From positions 2,046,001-2,110,000 of the forward strand of contig NZ_CP093443.1 of the NCBI RefSeq assembly GCF_026168515.1: 64,000 bases of DNA. Direction: 5' to 3'. A program made the translations under genes and the position numbers. Below the pieces are notes generated by a model, which was not told the DNA's origin, did no database searches, and worked only from the letters and a program-made list of their open reading frames with translations. The stretch is from Brevibacterium spongiae (GTDB taxonomy: Bacteria; Actinomycetota; Actinomycetes; Actinomycetales; Brevibacteriaceae). Shown here piece by piece: positions 1-8,643 of the stretch (position 1 is the stretch's first letter; every line of letters starts with the position of its first letter).

Positions 1-282
1 GGCATCGTCGACCATGGCGTGGGTGATGCCGGTGAGTCGGGCGACGAAAGGGCTGATCACCGACTGTTCGGGTTTGACCAGCGATTGGAATTCTCCGATG
101 ACCTCGCCACCGCGGGTCTTGACCGCACCGATCTCTGTGATCTCCGACTGGCCCGCCCGTGTGCCCGTCGTCTCGAGGTCGACGATGACGAAGGTGACAT
201 CGGACAGGGGAGTGCCCAGGGAGTCGAAGGACAGCTGCGCATTGTCCAGGGCGCTCGGGGCGCGATCGAATGGGGCGGTCAT
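1..282 (-). CDS. DEDDh exonuclease domain protein, N-terminal part only
   Basis: The first 94 codons of a minus-strand gene that runs off the left edge. After about 30 residues comes VIVDLETTG, the Exo I motif of DnaQ/epsilon-type DEDDh 3'-5' exonucleases, followed by EITEIGAVK and then FVARLTGITHAMVDDA, the usual end of the first half of the fold. The ATG at 282 is the first start before the motif. In actinobacteria such N-termini often belong to about 600-residue proteins with a C-terminal UvrC-like GIY-YIG nuclease, but that part is outside the window, so only the exonuclease domain is supported. Confidence 0.85.
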   Translation of the reverse strand, partial: MTAPFDRAPSALDNAQLSFDSLGTPLSDVTFVIVDLETTGTRAGQSEITEIGAVKTRGGEVIGEFQSLVKPEQSVISPFVARLTGITHAMVDDA

Positions 283-355
283 GATCTCCAGTGTCTCAGG
301 TGCTGCTGACACGGAGGGCCGGGCTGTGTTCTCGGGCAGAAGACGACATCACGGT

Positions 356-808
356 TCACACCGAGGAGCCGTCTCCGTCGTCAGCGGAACGCTGGGAGGG
401 CAGATGGTAGAAGAGTCCCACGGCCCCGCCGATTCCGACGGCGATGCCGATGAGCAGGTACCAGCCGGGCAGCGGGCGGAAGAAGATGGCCCCGACGAGC
501 AGGAGCGCCACCGCTCCGAGGGCGGCGGCCCAGGAGAGGACGAGTGTGGGTGCGGCGGTGCGCCAGCCGATCGGCTCAGCAGGTCCCGGCTGCCAGCGTT
601 CGGTGTCCTCGAGGGCCTCCCGGACGTCGTCGGCCGGCATATCGCCCATCGGGGCCGCAGGCTCGGCGATCTGCTGCACGAGGTCGTCCCACTCCTCGTC
701 GCTGATCCTCGACCGGTCATTGCCGATGCGCTCTGGGTCCGGGACGTCCTGGCGCCAGTCGTCACGGCCTTCGTCGTCGGAAGCCGAAGCGGTGCCGTCG
801 TCATTCAT
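356..808 (-). CDS. Small membrane protein of unknown function
   Basis: A 150-residue protein. The first 75 residues are acidic and hydrophilic (ISDEEWDDLVQQIAEP), and the second half carries two hydrophobic helices (around LVLSWAAALGAVALLLVG and WYLLIGIAVGIGGAVGLF), followed by a short polar tail rich in Asp and Ser. Both ends are therefore predicted on the same side of the membrane, probably the cytoplasm. An upstream extension in the same frame has shadow-like composition, so the ATG at 808 is preferred. Actinobacteria have many such two-helix proteins; no function can be assigned. Confidence 0.7.
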   Translation of the reverse strand: MNDDGTASASDDEGRDDWRQDVPDPERIGNDRSRISDEEWDDLVQQIAEPAAPMGDMPADDVREALEDTERWQPGPAEPIGWRTAAPTLVLSWAAALGAVALLLVGAIFFRPLPGWYLLIGIAVGIGGAVGLFYHLPSQRSADDGDGSSV

Positions 809-836
809 ACCTGTCACAGCAATTCTGTGCTCGCGG

Positions 837-1628
837 CTATTCCCCGCCCCGGTGCGCCGGGGCGGATTCGGTCGCAGCGGAACGCGCTCTGTCCAGGACC
901 ACCTCGGCGATGGTCTGCGCATCGAAGTCGAGAGTCGCCACGTGACGCGACCTACGCAGAGCCACGATCTGGGCAGGATGCGGCAGATCTGAACGCAGCG
1001 TGCGCAGAGTGCGGGGTCCGACGACGTTGTCCTCACCGGAGATCATCGCGGTGACCGGGGTCTCGATCTTCCAGAGATCCTCGCGCAGCCCCTTCAGTGC
1101 CTGGTGGAACGTGGCCAACGGTGCCAGCGGCGTCCGGGTGTACGCGTATTCGTCCCGGTCGGGGTGGGCGATGTCGCCTCCGATCGACGCCGTCGTCCGC
1201 ATCACGTGGCGCAGCACGGGCAGGAGCGGGGCGAAGGGGGAGTCGACGTAGAGCGCCGGATTGACGACGACGATCTCATCGGGGGCCGCGGCGTCCGTGC
1301 CCAGGGCCAAGGCAAGAGATCCGCCCATCGACAGTCCGGCGACGATCACCCGATCGTGATCGGCCTGCAACCGGGTCAGCTCCCGGCGCGCTGCTTCGAG
1401 CCAGTCGGACCAGCCGGTGCGGTCCATGTCCTGCCAGGTCGTGCCGTGGCCGGGCAGGCGGGGCACGCTGACATCGAGGCCCTCGGCGGCGATCGCGCGG
1501 GCGATCGGAACCCAGACCACAGGAGAGCCGGTCAGACCGTGCAGGAAGAGGACCGCGGTCGGTGAACCGGCACCGAGGCTGCGATAGGCGGCCAGCGGCT
1601 CGGACCGCAGAGTGAAATCGATCTCCAT
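837..1628 (-). CDS. Alpha/beta hydrolase, carboxylesterase type
   Basis: A 263-residue serine hydrolase. It has an oxyanion-hole region LFLHGLTGSP, the nucleophile elbow GLSMGG, a likely catalytic Asp in SGEDNVVGP and a C-terminal His in RSRHVATLD. Length and order match the Est30-like monoacylglycerol lipase/carboxylesterase group (serine aminopeptidase S33-like fold). No signal peptide is visible, so it is probably cytoplasmic. The ATG at 1628 starts directly before the first beta strand; an in-frame upstream start would add 12 unlikely residues. Substrate unknown. It is divergent from the acyltransferase gene that follows, which would fit a lipid role, but that is inference. Confidence 0.85.
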   Translation of the reverse strand: MEIDFTLRSEPLAAYRSLGAGSPTAVLFLHGLTGSPVVWVPIARAIAAEGLDVSVPRLPGHGTTWQDMDRTGWSDWLEAARRELTRLQADHDRVIVAGLSMGGSLALALGTDAAAPDEIVVVNPALYVDSPFAPLLPVLRHVMRTTASIGGDIAHPDRDEYAYTRTPLAPLATFHQALKGLREDLWKIETPVTAMISGEDNVVGPRTLRTLRSDLPHPAQIVALRRSRHVATLDFDAQTIAEVVLDRARSAATESAPAHRGGE

Positions 1629-1733
1629 GCAACCAGCATGGCACGGATGAGATGATCTGAGCATGGTCGTTCACGGTTCGTATCGATATATGATTGCCGA
1701 GGACGACAAGGAGTCGTACATGGAAGGGTGCGC

Positions 1734-2564
1734 GTGTTCTACTGGTTTCTCAAGCGAGTCCTCGCTGGACCCATCCTGCGGATCCTGTTCCGTCCCTGGG
1801 TGCGCGGCCTGGACAATCTGCCGACAGAGGGCCCGGCGATCATCGCGGGAAACCACAACCACTTCATGGACTCGATCTTCGTTCCGCTGCTCGCACCTCG
1901 GCCTGTCGTCTACCTGGCGAAGAAGGACTACTTCACCGGGCGCGGAATCAAAGGCGCGGTGACCCGATGGTTCTTCAAACTCAACAATCAGCTGCCCATG
2001 GACCGCGGCGGCGGCTCGGGGTCCCAGGCCTCACTCGAATCGGGGCTGAAAGTTCTGGGCGAAGGCAACTCTTTGGGCATCTATCCGGAGGGGACCCGCT
2101 CACCTGACGGCAAGCTCTATCGGGGGCGGACCGGAATCGCTCGGCTCGTCCTCGAGTCGGGTGCGCCGGTCATCCCGGTCGCCATCATCGGCACTGACAA
2201 ACTCCAGCCGGCAGGTCGACTCGTACCGAAGCCGCGCCGCGTCGGCGTCGTCTTCGGCACGCCCATGGACTTCTCGAAGTACTCGGGCCTGCCCACCGAC
2301 CGCTTCCTGCTGCGTTCGGTCACTGACGAGATCATGTACGAGATCATGCGGCTGTCGGGACAGGAGTACGTCGATTCCTACGCCTCGACTGTGAAGACCA
2401 AGCTGCTCACGAGCGCGAAGCCGAAGAAGGCAGAGCCGGCGAAGAAGTCCAAGGACGCCAAGAAGTCGGATTCCAAGAAGCCCGACTCCGACTCCGTGAA
2501 GTCCGACGCTGAGTCGTCCGACGCGCAAGGCCGGTCCGAAGGGCGCCCCGACAGCGCTGAGTGA
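1734..2564 (+). CDS. plsC: 1-acyl-sn-glycerol-3-phosphate acyltransferase family protein
   Basis: A PlsC-family acyltransferase (about 276 residues), expected to transfer a fatty acyl group to a lysophospholipid at the inner membrane face. It has the catalytic HX4D motif as HNHFMD (about residue 43), the substrate-binding block YPEGTRSPDG and VIPVAIIGT. The last 50 residues are a low-complexity tail of Lys, Ser, Asp and Pro (AKKSKDAKKSDSKK) with no known role in the enzyme. The GTG at 1734 has a GGAAGG ribosome site at 1722-1727 with a 6-nt gap; the GTG at 1728 has none. Several PlsC-like paralogs are common in actinobacteria, so the exact acceptor is uncertain. Confidence 0.88.
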   Translation: MFYWFLKRVLAGPILRILFRPWVRGLDNLPTEGPAIIAGNHNHFMDSIFVPLLAPRPVVYLAKKDYFTGRGIKGAVTRWFFKLNNQLPMDRGGGSGSQASLESGLKVLGEGNSLGIYPEGTRSPDGKLYRGRTGIARLVLESGAPVIPVAIIGTDKLQPAGRLVPKPRRVGVVFGTPMDFSKYSGLPTDRFLLRSVTDEIMYEIMRLSGQEYVDSYASTVKTKLLTSAKPKKAEPAKKSKDAKKSDSKKPDSDSVKSDAESSDAQGRSEGRPDSAE

Positions 2565-2791
2565 CCCGCCTGGTCGGGACGAATGACGGCCAGATGACAT
2601 GTTCGAATACTGCGGTAACGGCGACACGCAGAAATTGTTACCTTGGGGTGTTTGTCCAGACCGGCACGGCAGAATAACTTGGAGTTGTTGAATCCCACTG
2701 TAGGTTCGCTGGGAAGAGAGCTAGAATGGCTATGTTCTCGGTCCTTCCAAGCGACCTTCGCTTCCCCCAGGGACTTTAAGGAGGAGTCGGT
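2565..2791 (+). promoter_or_regulatory. Upstream region of ftsR
   Basis: No gene is seen in this stretch. It contains an inverted pair GGTAAC (about 2611) and GTTACC (about 2636), a candidate -10 hexamer TAGAAT at 2722-2727, and a strong AAGGAGGAG ribosome site just before the GTG at 2792. The promoter call rests on the -10 and the position; no good -35 is visible. Confidence 0.4.
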
Positions 2792-3376
2792 GTGAACCGC
2801 TCAAGTCACGAAAGCGTCGACATGACGCCGATGCCGTCAGCGGCGCAAGGCCTGCTGTTCGATGATGATCTGCCTGTTCTCGACGAAGAGGCCGGCTACC
2901 GCGGTCCCACCGTCTGCAAGGTCGTCGGCATCAGCTATCGTCGTCTCGATTACTGGGCGCGCACCGACCTGGTGACCCCCTCGATCCGCAATGCCACCGG
3001 ATCCGGAAGTCAGCGTCTCTACAGCTTCCGCGACATCCTCGTCCTCAAGATCGTCAAGCGACTCCTCGACACCGGTGTTGGGTTGCAGTCCATCCGCACA
3101 GCGGTCGAGCATCTCCGTTCCCGCGGCGTCGAAGACCTTTCTCAGATCACGCTGATGTCCGATGGCGCCAGCGTCTTCGAATGCACCTCGCCCGATGAGG
3201 TCGTCGACCTCCTCCAGGGTGGTCAGGGCGTGTTCGGCATCGCTGTCGGCCGAGTCTGGAACGAAGTCGAAGGCACGCTGTCCGAGCTGCCGAGCGAACG
3301 CATTCCCGAAGACGATGCGGCGATCGAAGCAATGGACGAGCTCGCGGCTCGTCGCGCCGCCCGCAAGAGCGGCTGA
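2792..3376 (+). CDS. ftsR: MerR-family transcriptional regulator, FtsR type
   Basis: A 194-residue regulator. After a 35-residue lead it has a MerR-like winged helix-turn-helix (KVVGISYRRLDYWARTDLVTPS, then SQRLYSFRDILVLKIVKRLLDTGVGL), followed by a C-terminal effector or dimer domain. This matches Corynebacterium FtsR and Mycobacterium tuberculosis Rv1828, where the glutamicum protein activates ftsZ transcription (established). It lacks the metal-binding cysteines of classical MerR proteins. The GTG start is fixed by an AAGGAGGAG site. It is followed by terminator-like hairpins and a convergent parA-type gene. Regulation of ftsZ here is inferred by homology. Confidence 0.88.
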   Translation: MNRSSHESVDMTPMPSAAQGLLFDDDLPVLDEEAGYRGPTVCKVVGISYRRLDYWARTDLVTPSIRNATGSGSQRLYSFRDILVLKIVKRLLDTGVGLQSIRTAVEHLRSRGVEDLSQITLMSDGASVFECTSPDEVVDLLQGGQGVFGIAVGRVWNEVEGTLSELPSERIPEDDAAIEAMDELAARRAARKSG

Positions 3377-3408
3377 ACCCAGGGGCATTCCGTCTCACCG
3401 ATTCGCCG

Positions 3409-3437
3409 AGGCGGTCCGTCCACAGGACGGGCCGCCT
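3409..3437 (+). terminator. Hairpin after ftsR
   Basis: Stem AGGCGG/CCGCCT extended by CCGTCC/GGACGG around an ACA loop, starting 33 nt after the ftsR stop. GC-rich, with a short T-containing tail. Confidence 0.7.
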
Positions 3438-3529
3438 TCGTCATTCACGAAATGGATGGTGAGGATCATAAGCCGGAATGGGTGCACGACACCGGCTTGT
3501 CGCACCTATGGCGTCTCAGTCGGCCCGTT

Positions 3530-3592
3530 TGTGGTCACTCCACCGAGGGGGAACGGCAATCATGCCGCTCTGGCCTCGGTGTATTGACCACA
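3530..3592. other. 63-nt structured palindromic element
   Basis: A three-tier imperfect palindrome: TGTGGTCA (3530) pairs with TGACCACA (ends 3592), CACCGAG (3541) pairs with CTCGGTG (ends 3581), and an apical CGGCA-atca-TGCCG (3554-3567). It lies between the convergent ftsR and parA-type genes, separate from the two ordinary terminators that flank it. It could be a structured RNA, a protein-binding site or a repeat unit. Confidence 0.55.
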
Positions 3593-3597
3593 GACGA

Positions 3598-3632
3598 GAC
3601 TGCCGCCCGGACCGAAGGTCAGGGCGGCAGTC
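3598..3632 (-). terminator. Hairpin after the parA-type gene
   Basis: An 11-bp perfect stem GACTGCCGCCC/GGGCGGCAGTC with a 13-nt loop, 24 nt beyond the stop of the minus-strand ParA-type gene. Confidence 0.75.
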
Positions 3633-3655
3633 GCAGAATCGTGCTGGGGGAGAGG

Positions 3656-4498
3656 CTACTTCTTCTCAGGCTTCGCCTGGGCCGGCTTCACTTCGCCGCC
3701 GCGGCGGCCGCGGATGTTCTCCGAACGCAGTGCTCGCTCGAGGAGAGCGTCGAATGAGCCGGCGACCTCCTCGGCGGGTTTGCCCGGCCAGGAATGGATC
3801 GGGCGCGCCGAGCCCTGTGCCTGCTGCATGACCGCACGCTCGGCCAGCGGCGGATTGAGGACGAGGGGACCGAACATCTCACGCATCTCCTGGATGCGGT
3901 AGTCGTGCTCGGTCGAACCGGCCCGGACACGGTTGACGACGAGTCCGAGGGGCTGCAGATCACTGGCTCCGCGCTGCCGCAGCTCATCCGTGGCACGCAA
4001 TGCCCGATCAGCGGCGGCCACCGAGAACAGACTCGGCTCGGTGACGACGGCGACGCGGTTGCTCGCCGTCCATGCCGTCCGGGTCAGTCCGTTGAGGCTC
4101 GGTGGGCAATCGATGAGGACGAGCCGATATCCCTTCGCGATCCGAGACAGGGCATCCTCGAGGCGACGAAGATATCGCTCCGACAGGGAAGGACGATCGA
4201 ACTCCGCGGCGCGTGGAGAGCCGGAGATCACGTCGAGGTGACCGAGCCTGTCTCCGACCCACCCCGAGGGGATGATGGCCTCGGACAGGATCTTCTGGGA
4301 CTTCGGGGCAGCAAGAACATCGGCGATGTCGACGCGCGTCGAGGTCGGCACATCGAGACCCGTCGACGAGTCCGCTTGCGGATCCATGTCGACGACCAAG
4401 GTCGGAATTCCCCTGTTGTAGGCCGCCGAGGCCAGACCGAGCGTTACGGACGTCTTACCGACTCCGCCTTTGAGGCTGCTGATACTGAGGACAAGCAC
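3656..4498 (-). CDS. ParA family ATPase
   Basis: A 280-residue ParA/MinD-type P-loop ATPase. It begins with a deviant Walker A (SSLKGGVGKTSV), then DMDPQADSS, the A' motif LIDCPPSLNG and the typical LVVNRV strand. The C-terminus is a Lys-rich tail. It is not the main chromosome ParA, since no parB lies next to it; solitary ParA-like ATPases near ftsR and pyc occur in other actinobacteria, and a positioning role is only inferred. The start is uncertain: GTG 4498 lies immediately after AGGAGG with no spacer, while ATG 4543 would add 15 residues before the conserved strand. Confidence 0.82.
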   Translation of the reverse strand: MLVLSISSLKGGVGKTSVTLGLASAAYNRGIPTLVVDMDPQADSSTGLDVPTSTRVDIADVLAAPKSQKILSEAIIPSGWVGDRLGHLDVISGSPRAAEFDRPSLSERYLRRLEDALSRIAKGYRLVLIDCPPSLNGLTRTAWTASNRVAVVTEPSLFSVAAADRALRATDELRQRGASDLQPLGLVVNRVRAGSTEHDYRIQEMREMFGPLVLNPPLAERAVMQQAQGSARPIHSWPGKPAEEVAGSFDALLERALRSENIRGRRGGEVKPAQAKPEKK

Positions 4499-4674
4499 CC
4501 TCCTACGGTAACGTATCGGGACCCATGGAGCCGTGCCGACCACGCCGAGACGTCCGGTCCAGTCAAAAGTCGACCCCCACCCGCAAAGGTGTCATAGGTC
4601 ACTGAGTAGAGTATGTTTCCGACAGCTTGTCGACCAGTCGCCCAGTGCGGCCGATACAGAAGTGAGAGACACCT

Positions 4675-7600
4675 ATGTTCTCTAAAGTTCTCGTGGCCAA
4701 CCGCGGAGAGATCGCCGTCCGTGCGTTTCGTGCCGCCTATGAGCTCGGAGCCTCCACAGTCGCAGTCTTCCCCTATGAGGATCGCAATTCCGAACACCGG
4801 ATGAAGGCCGATGAGGCCTACATGATCGGTGAGGAAGGGCATCCCGTCCGCGCCTACCTCAGCGTCGAAGAGATGCTGCGGGTGGCCAAGGAGAGCGGCG
4901 CAGACGCCATCTACCCCGGCTACGGCTTCCTCTCGGAGAATCCTGATCTGGCACGCGCCTGCGCCGAGGCGGGAATCACCTTCATCGGCCCGCAGGCCGA
5001 TGTGCTCGAACTCGCCGGAAACAAGGTCCAGGCACTGGCTGCTGCCCGCAACGCCGGGATCCCCGTGCTCGATTCGACCCGGCCCTCGGCCGACATCGCC
5101 CAGCTGTTGGCCGATGCCGAATCGATGGAGTACCCGCTCTTCGTCAAGGCGGTCGCCGGCGGCGGCGGTCGCGGTATGCGCCGAGTCGCTGCCGCAGCCG
5201 ATCTCGAGGCAGCGCTGAAGGCGGCTATGCGTGAAGCCGAAGGCGCCTTCGGCGATCCGACGGTGTTCATCGAGCAGGCTGTGCAGCGTCCTCGCCACAT
5301 CGAGGTGCAGGTGCTCGCGGACAATGACTCGAACGCGATCCACCTGTTCGAACGTGACTGCTCGGTCCAGCGCCGCCACCAGAAGGTCGTCGAAATCGCA
5401 CCGGCGCCGAACCTCGATCCCGCGATCGCCGCAGAGCTGCACGCCGATGCCCTGAAGTTCGCGAAGGCCCTCGGCTACCAGAACGCCGGCACAGTCGAGT
5501 TCCTCCTCGAAACCGATGGGCCACGGGCCGGCAAGCACGTGTTCATCGAGATGAATCCGCGTATCCAGGTCGAACACACCGTCACCGAAGAGATCACCGA
5601 CGTCGACCTCGTCGCTTCGCAGATGCGCATCGCCGCCGGCGAGTCCCTCGCGGAGGTCGGCCTGCGCCAGGAGGATATGCGGATCAAGGGTGCCGCCCTG
5701 CAGTGCCGCATCACCACCGAGGATCCCGCGAACTCCTTCCGCCCCGATACCGGCACGATCACCGCCTACCGGTCCGCCGGTGGTGCGGGCGTGCGCCTCG
5801 ACGGCGGCACGGTCCATGCCGGAGCTGCCGTCAGCCCCCACTTCGATTCGATGCTGGTCAAGCTCTCCTGCCGCGGACGCGACTTCGCGCAGGCCGTCGG
5901 CCGTGCCAAGCGCGCCCTCGCGGAATTCCGCATCCGCGGTGTGTCATCGAACATCGGGTTCCTCCAGGCCGTCCTCGACGAACCCGCGTTCGTCGCCGGT
6001 GACCTGTCCACCTCGTTCATCGAAGAGCGTCCGCATCTGCTCGACGCCCGCGTCAGTGCGGACCGCGGCTCGAAGCTGCTCGACTACCTCGCCGATGTCA
6101 CTGTCAACCGCCCGCACGGCGAACCGGGCCTGCGCATCCGTCCAGGTGACAAGCTTCCCGACACCGACCTGTCGGCGACTCCCGCACCGGGCAGCCGTGA
6201 TCGCCTCGGCGAACTCGGTCCCGAGGGCTTCGCCCGCGCTCTGCGCGAGCAGACCGCGCTGGCAGTCACCGACACGACGTTCCGCGATGCCCATCAGTCT
6301 CTGCTGGCCACCCGCGTGCGCACCCGCGACCTGCTGGCTGTGGCCGGGCACGTGTCCCGGATGACGCCCGAGCTGCTGAGCATCGAGGCGTGGGGCGGAG
6401 CCACCTACGATGTGGCGCTGCGGTTCCTCGGCGAAGATCCGTGGGAACGCCTCGAATCGCTGCGCTCAGCGGTGCCCAACATCAACCTGCAGATGCTGCT
6501 GCGCGGCCGCAACACCGTCGGCTACACCCCGTACCCGACCGAGGTCACCGACGCCTTCGTCGACGAAGCCGCCCGCACCGGCATCGACATCTTCCGCATC
6601 TTCGATGCCCTCAACGACGTCGAACAGATGCGCCCGGCGATCGAAGCCGTGCGGGCGACGAATTCCTCGCTCGCCGAGGTGGCCCTCTGCTACACCTCGG
6701 ACATCCTCGACCCGCGTGAAGAGCTCTACACCCTCGACTACTACCTGCGTCTGGCCGAGCAGATCGTCGATGCCGGAGCCCATGTGCTCGCGATCAAGGA
6801 CATGGCCGGACTGCTGCGACCGGCGGCGACGGTGAAGCTCGTGACCGCTCTGCGGGAGAACTTCGACCTGCCCGTCCACGTGCACACTCATGACACCGCG
6901 GGCGGTCAGCTCGCCACGCTGTACGCGGCGGCAGCTGCCGGTGCCGACGCCGTCGATGCCGCTTCGGCGGCCATGGCCGGCACGACCAGCCAGCCCAGCC
7001 TGTCCGCACTCGTGGCCGCCTTCGAGAACACCGAACGCGATACGGGCATCAGCCTCGACGCCGTGAGCGACCTCGAACCCTACTGGGAATCCGTGCGCAA
7101 ACTCTACGCACCCTTCGAATCCGGCCTCGCCGGACCCACCGGTCGTGTGTACCGGCACGAGATCCCCGGCGGGCAGCTGTCCAACCTGCGCCAGCAGGCC
7201 GTGGCACTGGGCCTGGGGGAGCGGTTCGAGGACATCGAGCATATGTACGCGGCAGCCGACTCGATCCTCGGCCACCTCGTCAAGGTCACCCCGTCGTCGA
7301 AGGTCGTCGGCGACCTCGCCCTCCACCTCGTCGGTGCCGGAGTCTCTCCCGAAGAATTCGCGGAGAACCCGGACAAGTTCGACATCCCGGATTCGGTCAT
7401 CGGATTCCTCAACGGCGACCTCGGTGACCCTCCGGGCGGTTGGCCCGAACCCTTCCGGACGAAGGCGCTGGCCAGTCGCTCGCCGAAGCCGCTGGTCGAG
7501 CACCTTGAGCCCGAGGACGCCGCCGCGCTGGAGGCGCCCGGCCGGGAACGCAAGGACAAGCTCAACGAGCTCCTGTTCCCCGGACCGACGAAGGAATTCC

Positions 7601-8076
7601 AGTCGATGCGTTCGAACTACGGTGATCTGTCCGTGGTCGAGACCTCCGAATACCTCTACGGCCTCACCGCAGGAGAGGAACACGCGGTCGAACTGTCGAA
7701 GGGCAAGAACCTGCTCATCGGCGTTCAGGCCATCGGCGGCACCGACGAACGCGGTATGCGTTCAGTCATGTTCACCCTCAACGGACAGCTGCGTCCGCTG
7801 CAGGTCCGCGACCGGTCCGTTGAGAGCGAGGTCAAGGCCGCAGAGAAGGCCGACCCGAACAACCGCGGACACGTCGGCAGCCCCTTTGCCGGCGTCGTGA
7901 CCATGCAGGTCCACGAAGGCGACCAGGTCGCCGCCGGAGACACCGTCGCAACGATCGAGGCGATGAAGATGGAAGCCACGATCACGACGCAGACCGCCGG
8001 CACCGTCTCCCGCGTGGCCATTGCCGACGTGCAGCAGCTCGAAGGCGGCGATCTTGTCGTGGTGATCGATGCCTGA
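4675..8076 (+). CDS. pyc: Pyruvate carboxylase
   Basis: A 1133-residue single-chain pyruvate carboxylase (pyruvate + HCO3- + ATP to oxaloacetate), the anaplerotic enzyme. Domains in order: biotin carboxylase N-terminus (VLVANRGEIAVRAFRAAYE), ATP-grasp with a glycine loop KAVAGGGGRGMR (about residue 158), EMNPRIQVEHTVTEE, carboxyltransferase barrel (TDTTFRDAHQSLLATR, about residue 535), and a C-terminal biotinyl domain with EAMKME, whose biotinylated Lys is residue 1098. Length matches the family. The ATG at 4675 follows GTGAGAG, and TAGAGT at about 4608 may be the -10. Its end overlaps the next gene by 8 nt. Confidence 0.98.
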   Translation: MFSKVLVANRGEIAVRAFRAAYELGASTVAVFPYEDRNSEHRMKADEAYMIGEEGHPVRAYLSVEEMLRVAKESGADAIYPGYGFLSENPDLARACAEAGITFIGPQADVLELAGNKVQALAAARNAGIPVLDSTRPSADIAQLLADAESMEYPLFVKAVAGGGGRGMRRVAAAADLEAALKAAMREAEGAFGDPTVFIEQAVQRPRHIEVQVLADNDSNAIHLFERDCSVQRRHQKVVEIAPAPNLDPAIAAELHADALKFAKALGYQNAGTVEFLLETDGPRAGKHVFIEMNPRIQVEHTVTEEITDVDLVASQMRIAAGESLAEVGLRQEDMRIKGAALQCRITTEDPANSFRPDTGTITAYRSAGGAGVRLDGGTVHAGAAVSPHFDSMLVKLSCRGRDFAQAVGRAKRALAEFRIRGVSSNIGFLQAVLDEPAFVAGDLSTSFIEERPHLLDARVSADRGSKLLDYLADVTVNRPHGEPGLRIRPGDKLPDTDLSATPAPGSRDRLGELGPEGFARALREQTALAVTDTTFRDAHQSLLATRVRTRDLLAVAGHVSRMTPELLSIEAWGGATYDVALRFLGEDPWERLESLRSAVPNINLQMLLRGRNTVGYTPYPTEVTDAFVDEAARTGIDIFRIFDALNDVEQMRPAIEAVRATNSSLAEVALCYTSDILDPREELYTLDYYLRLAEQIVDAGAHVLAIKDMAGLLRPAATVKLVTALRENFDLPVHVHTHDTAGGQLATLYAAAAAGADAVDAASAAMAGTTSQPSLSALVAAFENTERDTGISLDAVSDLEPYWESVRKLYAPFESGLAGPTGRVYRHEIPGGQLSNLRQQAVALGLGERFEDIEHMYAAADSILGHLVKVTPSSKVVGDLALHLVGAGVSPEEFAENPDKFDIPDSVIGFLNGDLGDPPGGWPEPFRTKALASRSPKPLVEHLEPEDAAALEAPGRERKDKLNELLFPGPTKEFQSMRSNYGDLSVVETSEYLYGLTAGEEHAVELSKGKNLLIGVQAIGGTDERGMRSVMFTLNGQLRPLQVRDRSVESEVKAAEKADPNNRGHVGSPFAGVVTMQVHEGDQVAAGDTVATIEAMKMEATITTQTAGTVSRVAIADVQQLEGGDLVVVIDA

Positions 8077-8575
8077 GCGTGATATCCGGCTGTGGGGCGA
8101 TCCGGTGCTCCGCAGCCGCTGCGAACCGGTGTCGGTCTTCGACGCGCATGTCGAAGCCCTCGCCATCGATCTCGTCGACACGGCACGGCCGGAAGGCCGT
8201 GCCGCGGTCGCGGCCCCGCAGATCGGGGTCGGGCTGAGAGCCTTCGGCTACGACCTCGACGGACGCACCGGTTACGTCATCAACCCTGAGATCGTCGAGG
8301 TCGGGGGAGCGCTGCGCGATATCGAAGAGGGCTGCCTCTCGGTCCCCGGACTCTTCTTCCCGACCCCGCGCTACGAATTCGCCAGAGTGCGCGGGGTGGA
8401 TGCGCAGAACCGTCCGGTCGAGATCGAAGGCACCGAGGTATTCGCGCAGATGCTCCAACACGAGGTCGCGCACCTCGATGGACAGGTCTATGTCCAGACT
8501 CTGCCCACCGAGCGCCGCCGAGAGGCGATGAAGGCGATCCGGTCGGCAGAGTGGTTCCTCAACCGAAATTCCTGA
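8069..8575 (+). CDS. def: Peptide deformylase
   Basis: A 168-residue metalloenzyme that removes the formyl group from the starting Met of new proteins. Motif II EGCLSVPG supplies the metal Cys, and motif III QHEVAHLDG supplies the two metal His and catalytic Glu (HEXXH). Two features are off consensus: motif I reads RAAVAAPQ in place of GxGxAAPQ, and motif III has Ala where Asp is usual (HEXDH). All metal ligands remain, so activity is plausible. It overlaps the end of pyc by 8 nt, implying translational coupling. It may be a secondary deformylase; the usual partner fmt is not here. Confidence 0.9.
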   Translation: MPERDIRLWGDPVLRSRCEPVSVFDAHVEALAIDLVDTARPEGRAAVAAPQIGVGLRAFGYDLDGRTGYVINPEIVEVGGALRDIEEGCLSVPGLFFPTPRYEFARVRGVDAQNRPVEIEGTEVFAQMLQHEVAHLDGQVYVQTLPTERRREAMKAIRSAEWFLNRNS

Positions 8576-8643
8576 CTGACTTCGTGCCCGGACTCGATGA
8601 GTTCGGGCACGATCAGCAGCCTTGCACAACGAAGGAGACGCCA

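Noticed and set aside
4444..5841. Long minus-strand open frame opposite pyc
   Set aside because: Mirror of the pyc coding strand in high-GC DNA; composition is shadow-like and it has no family likeness.
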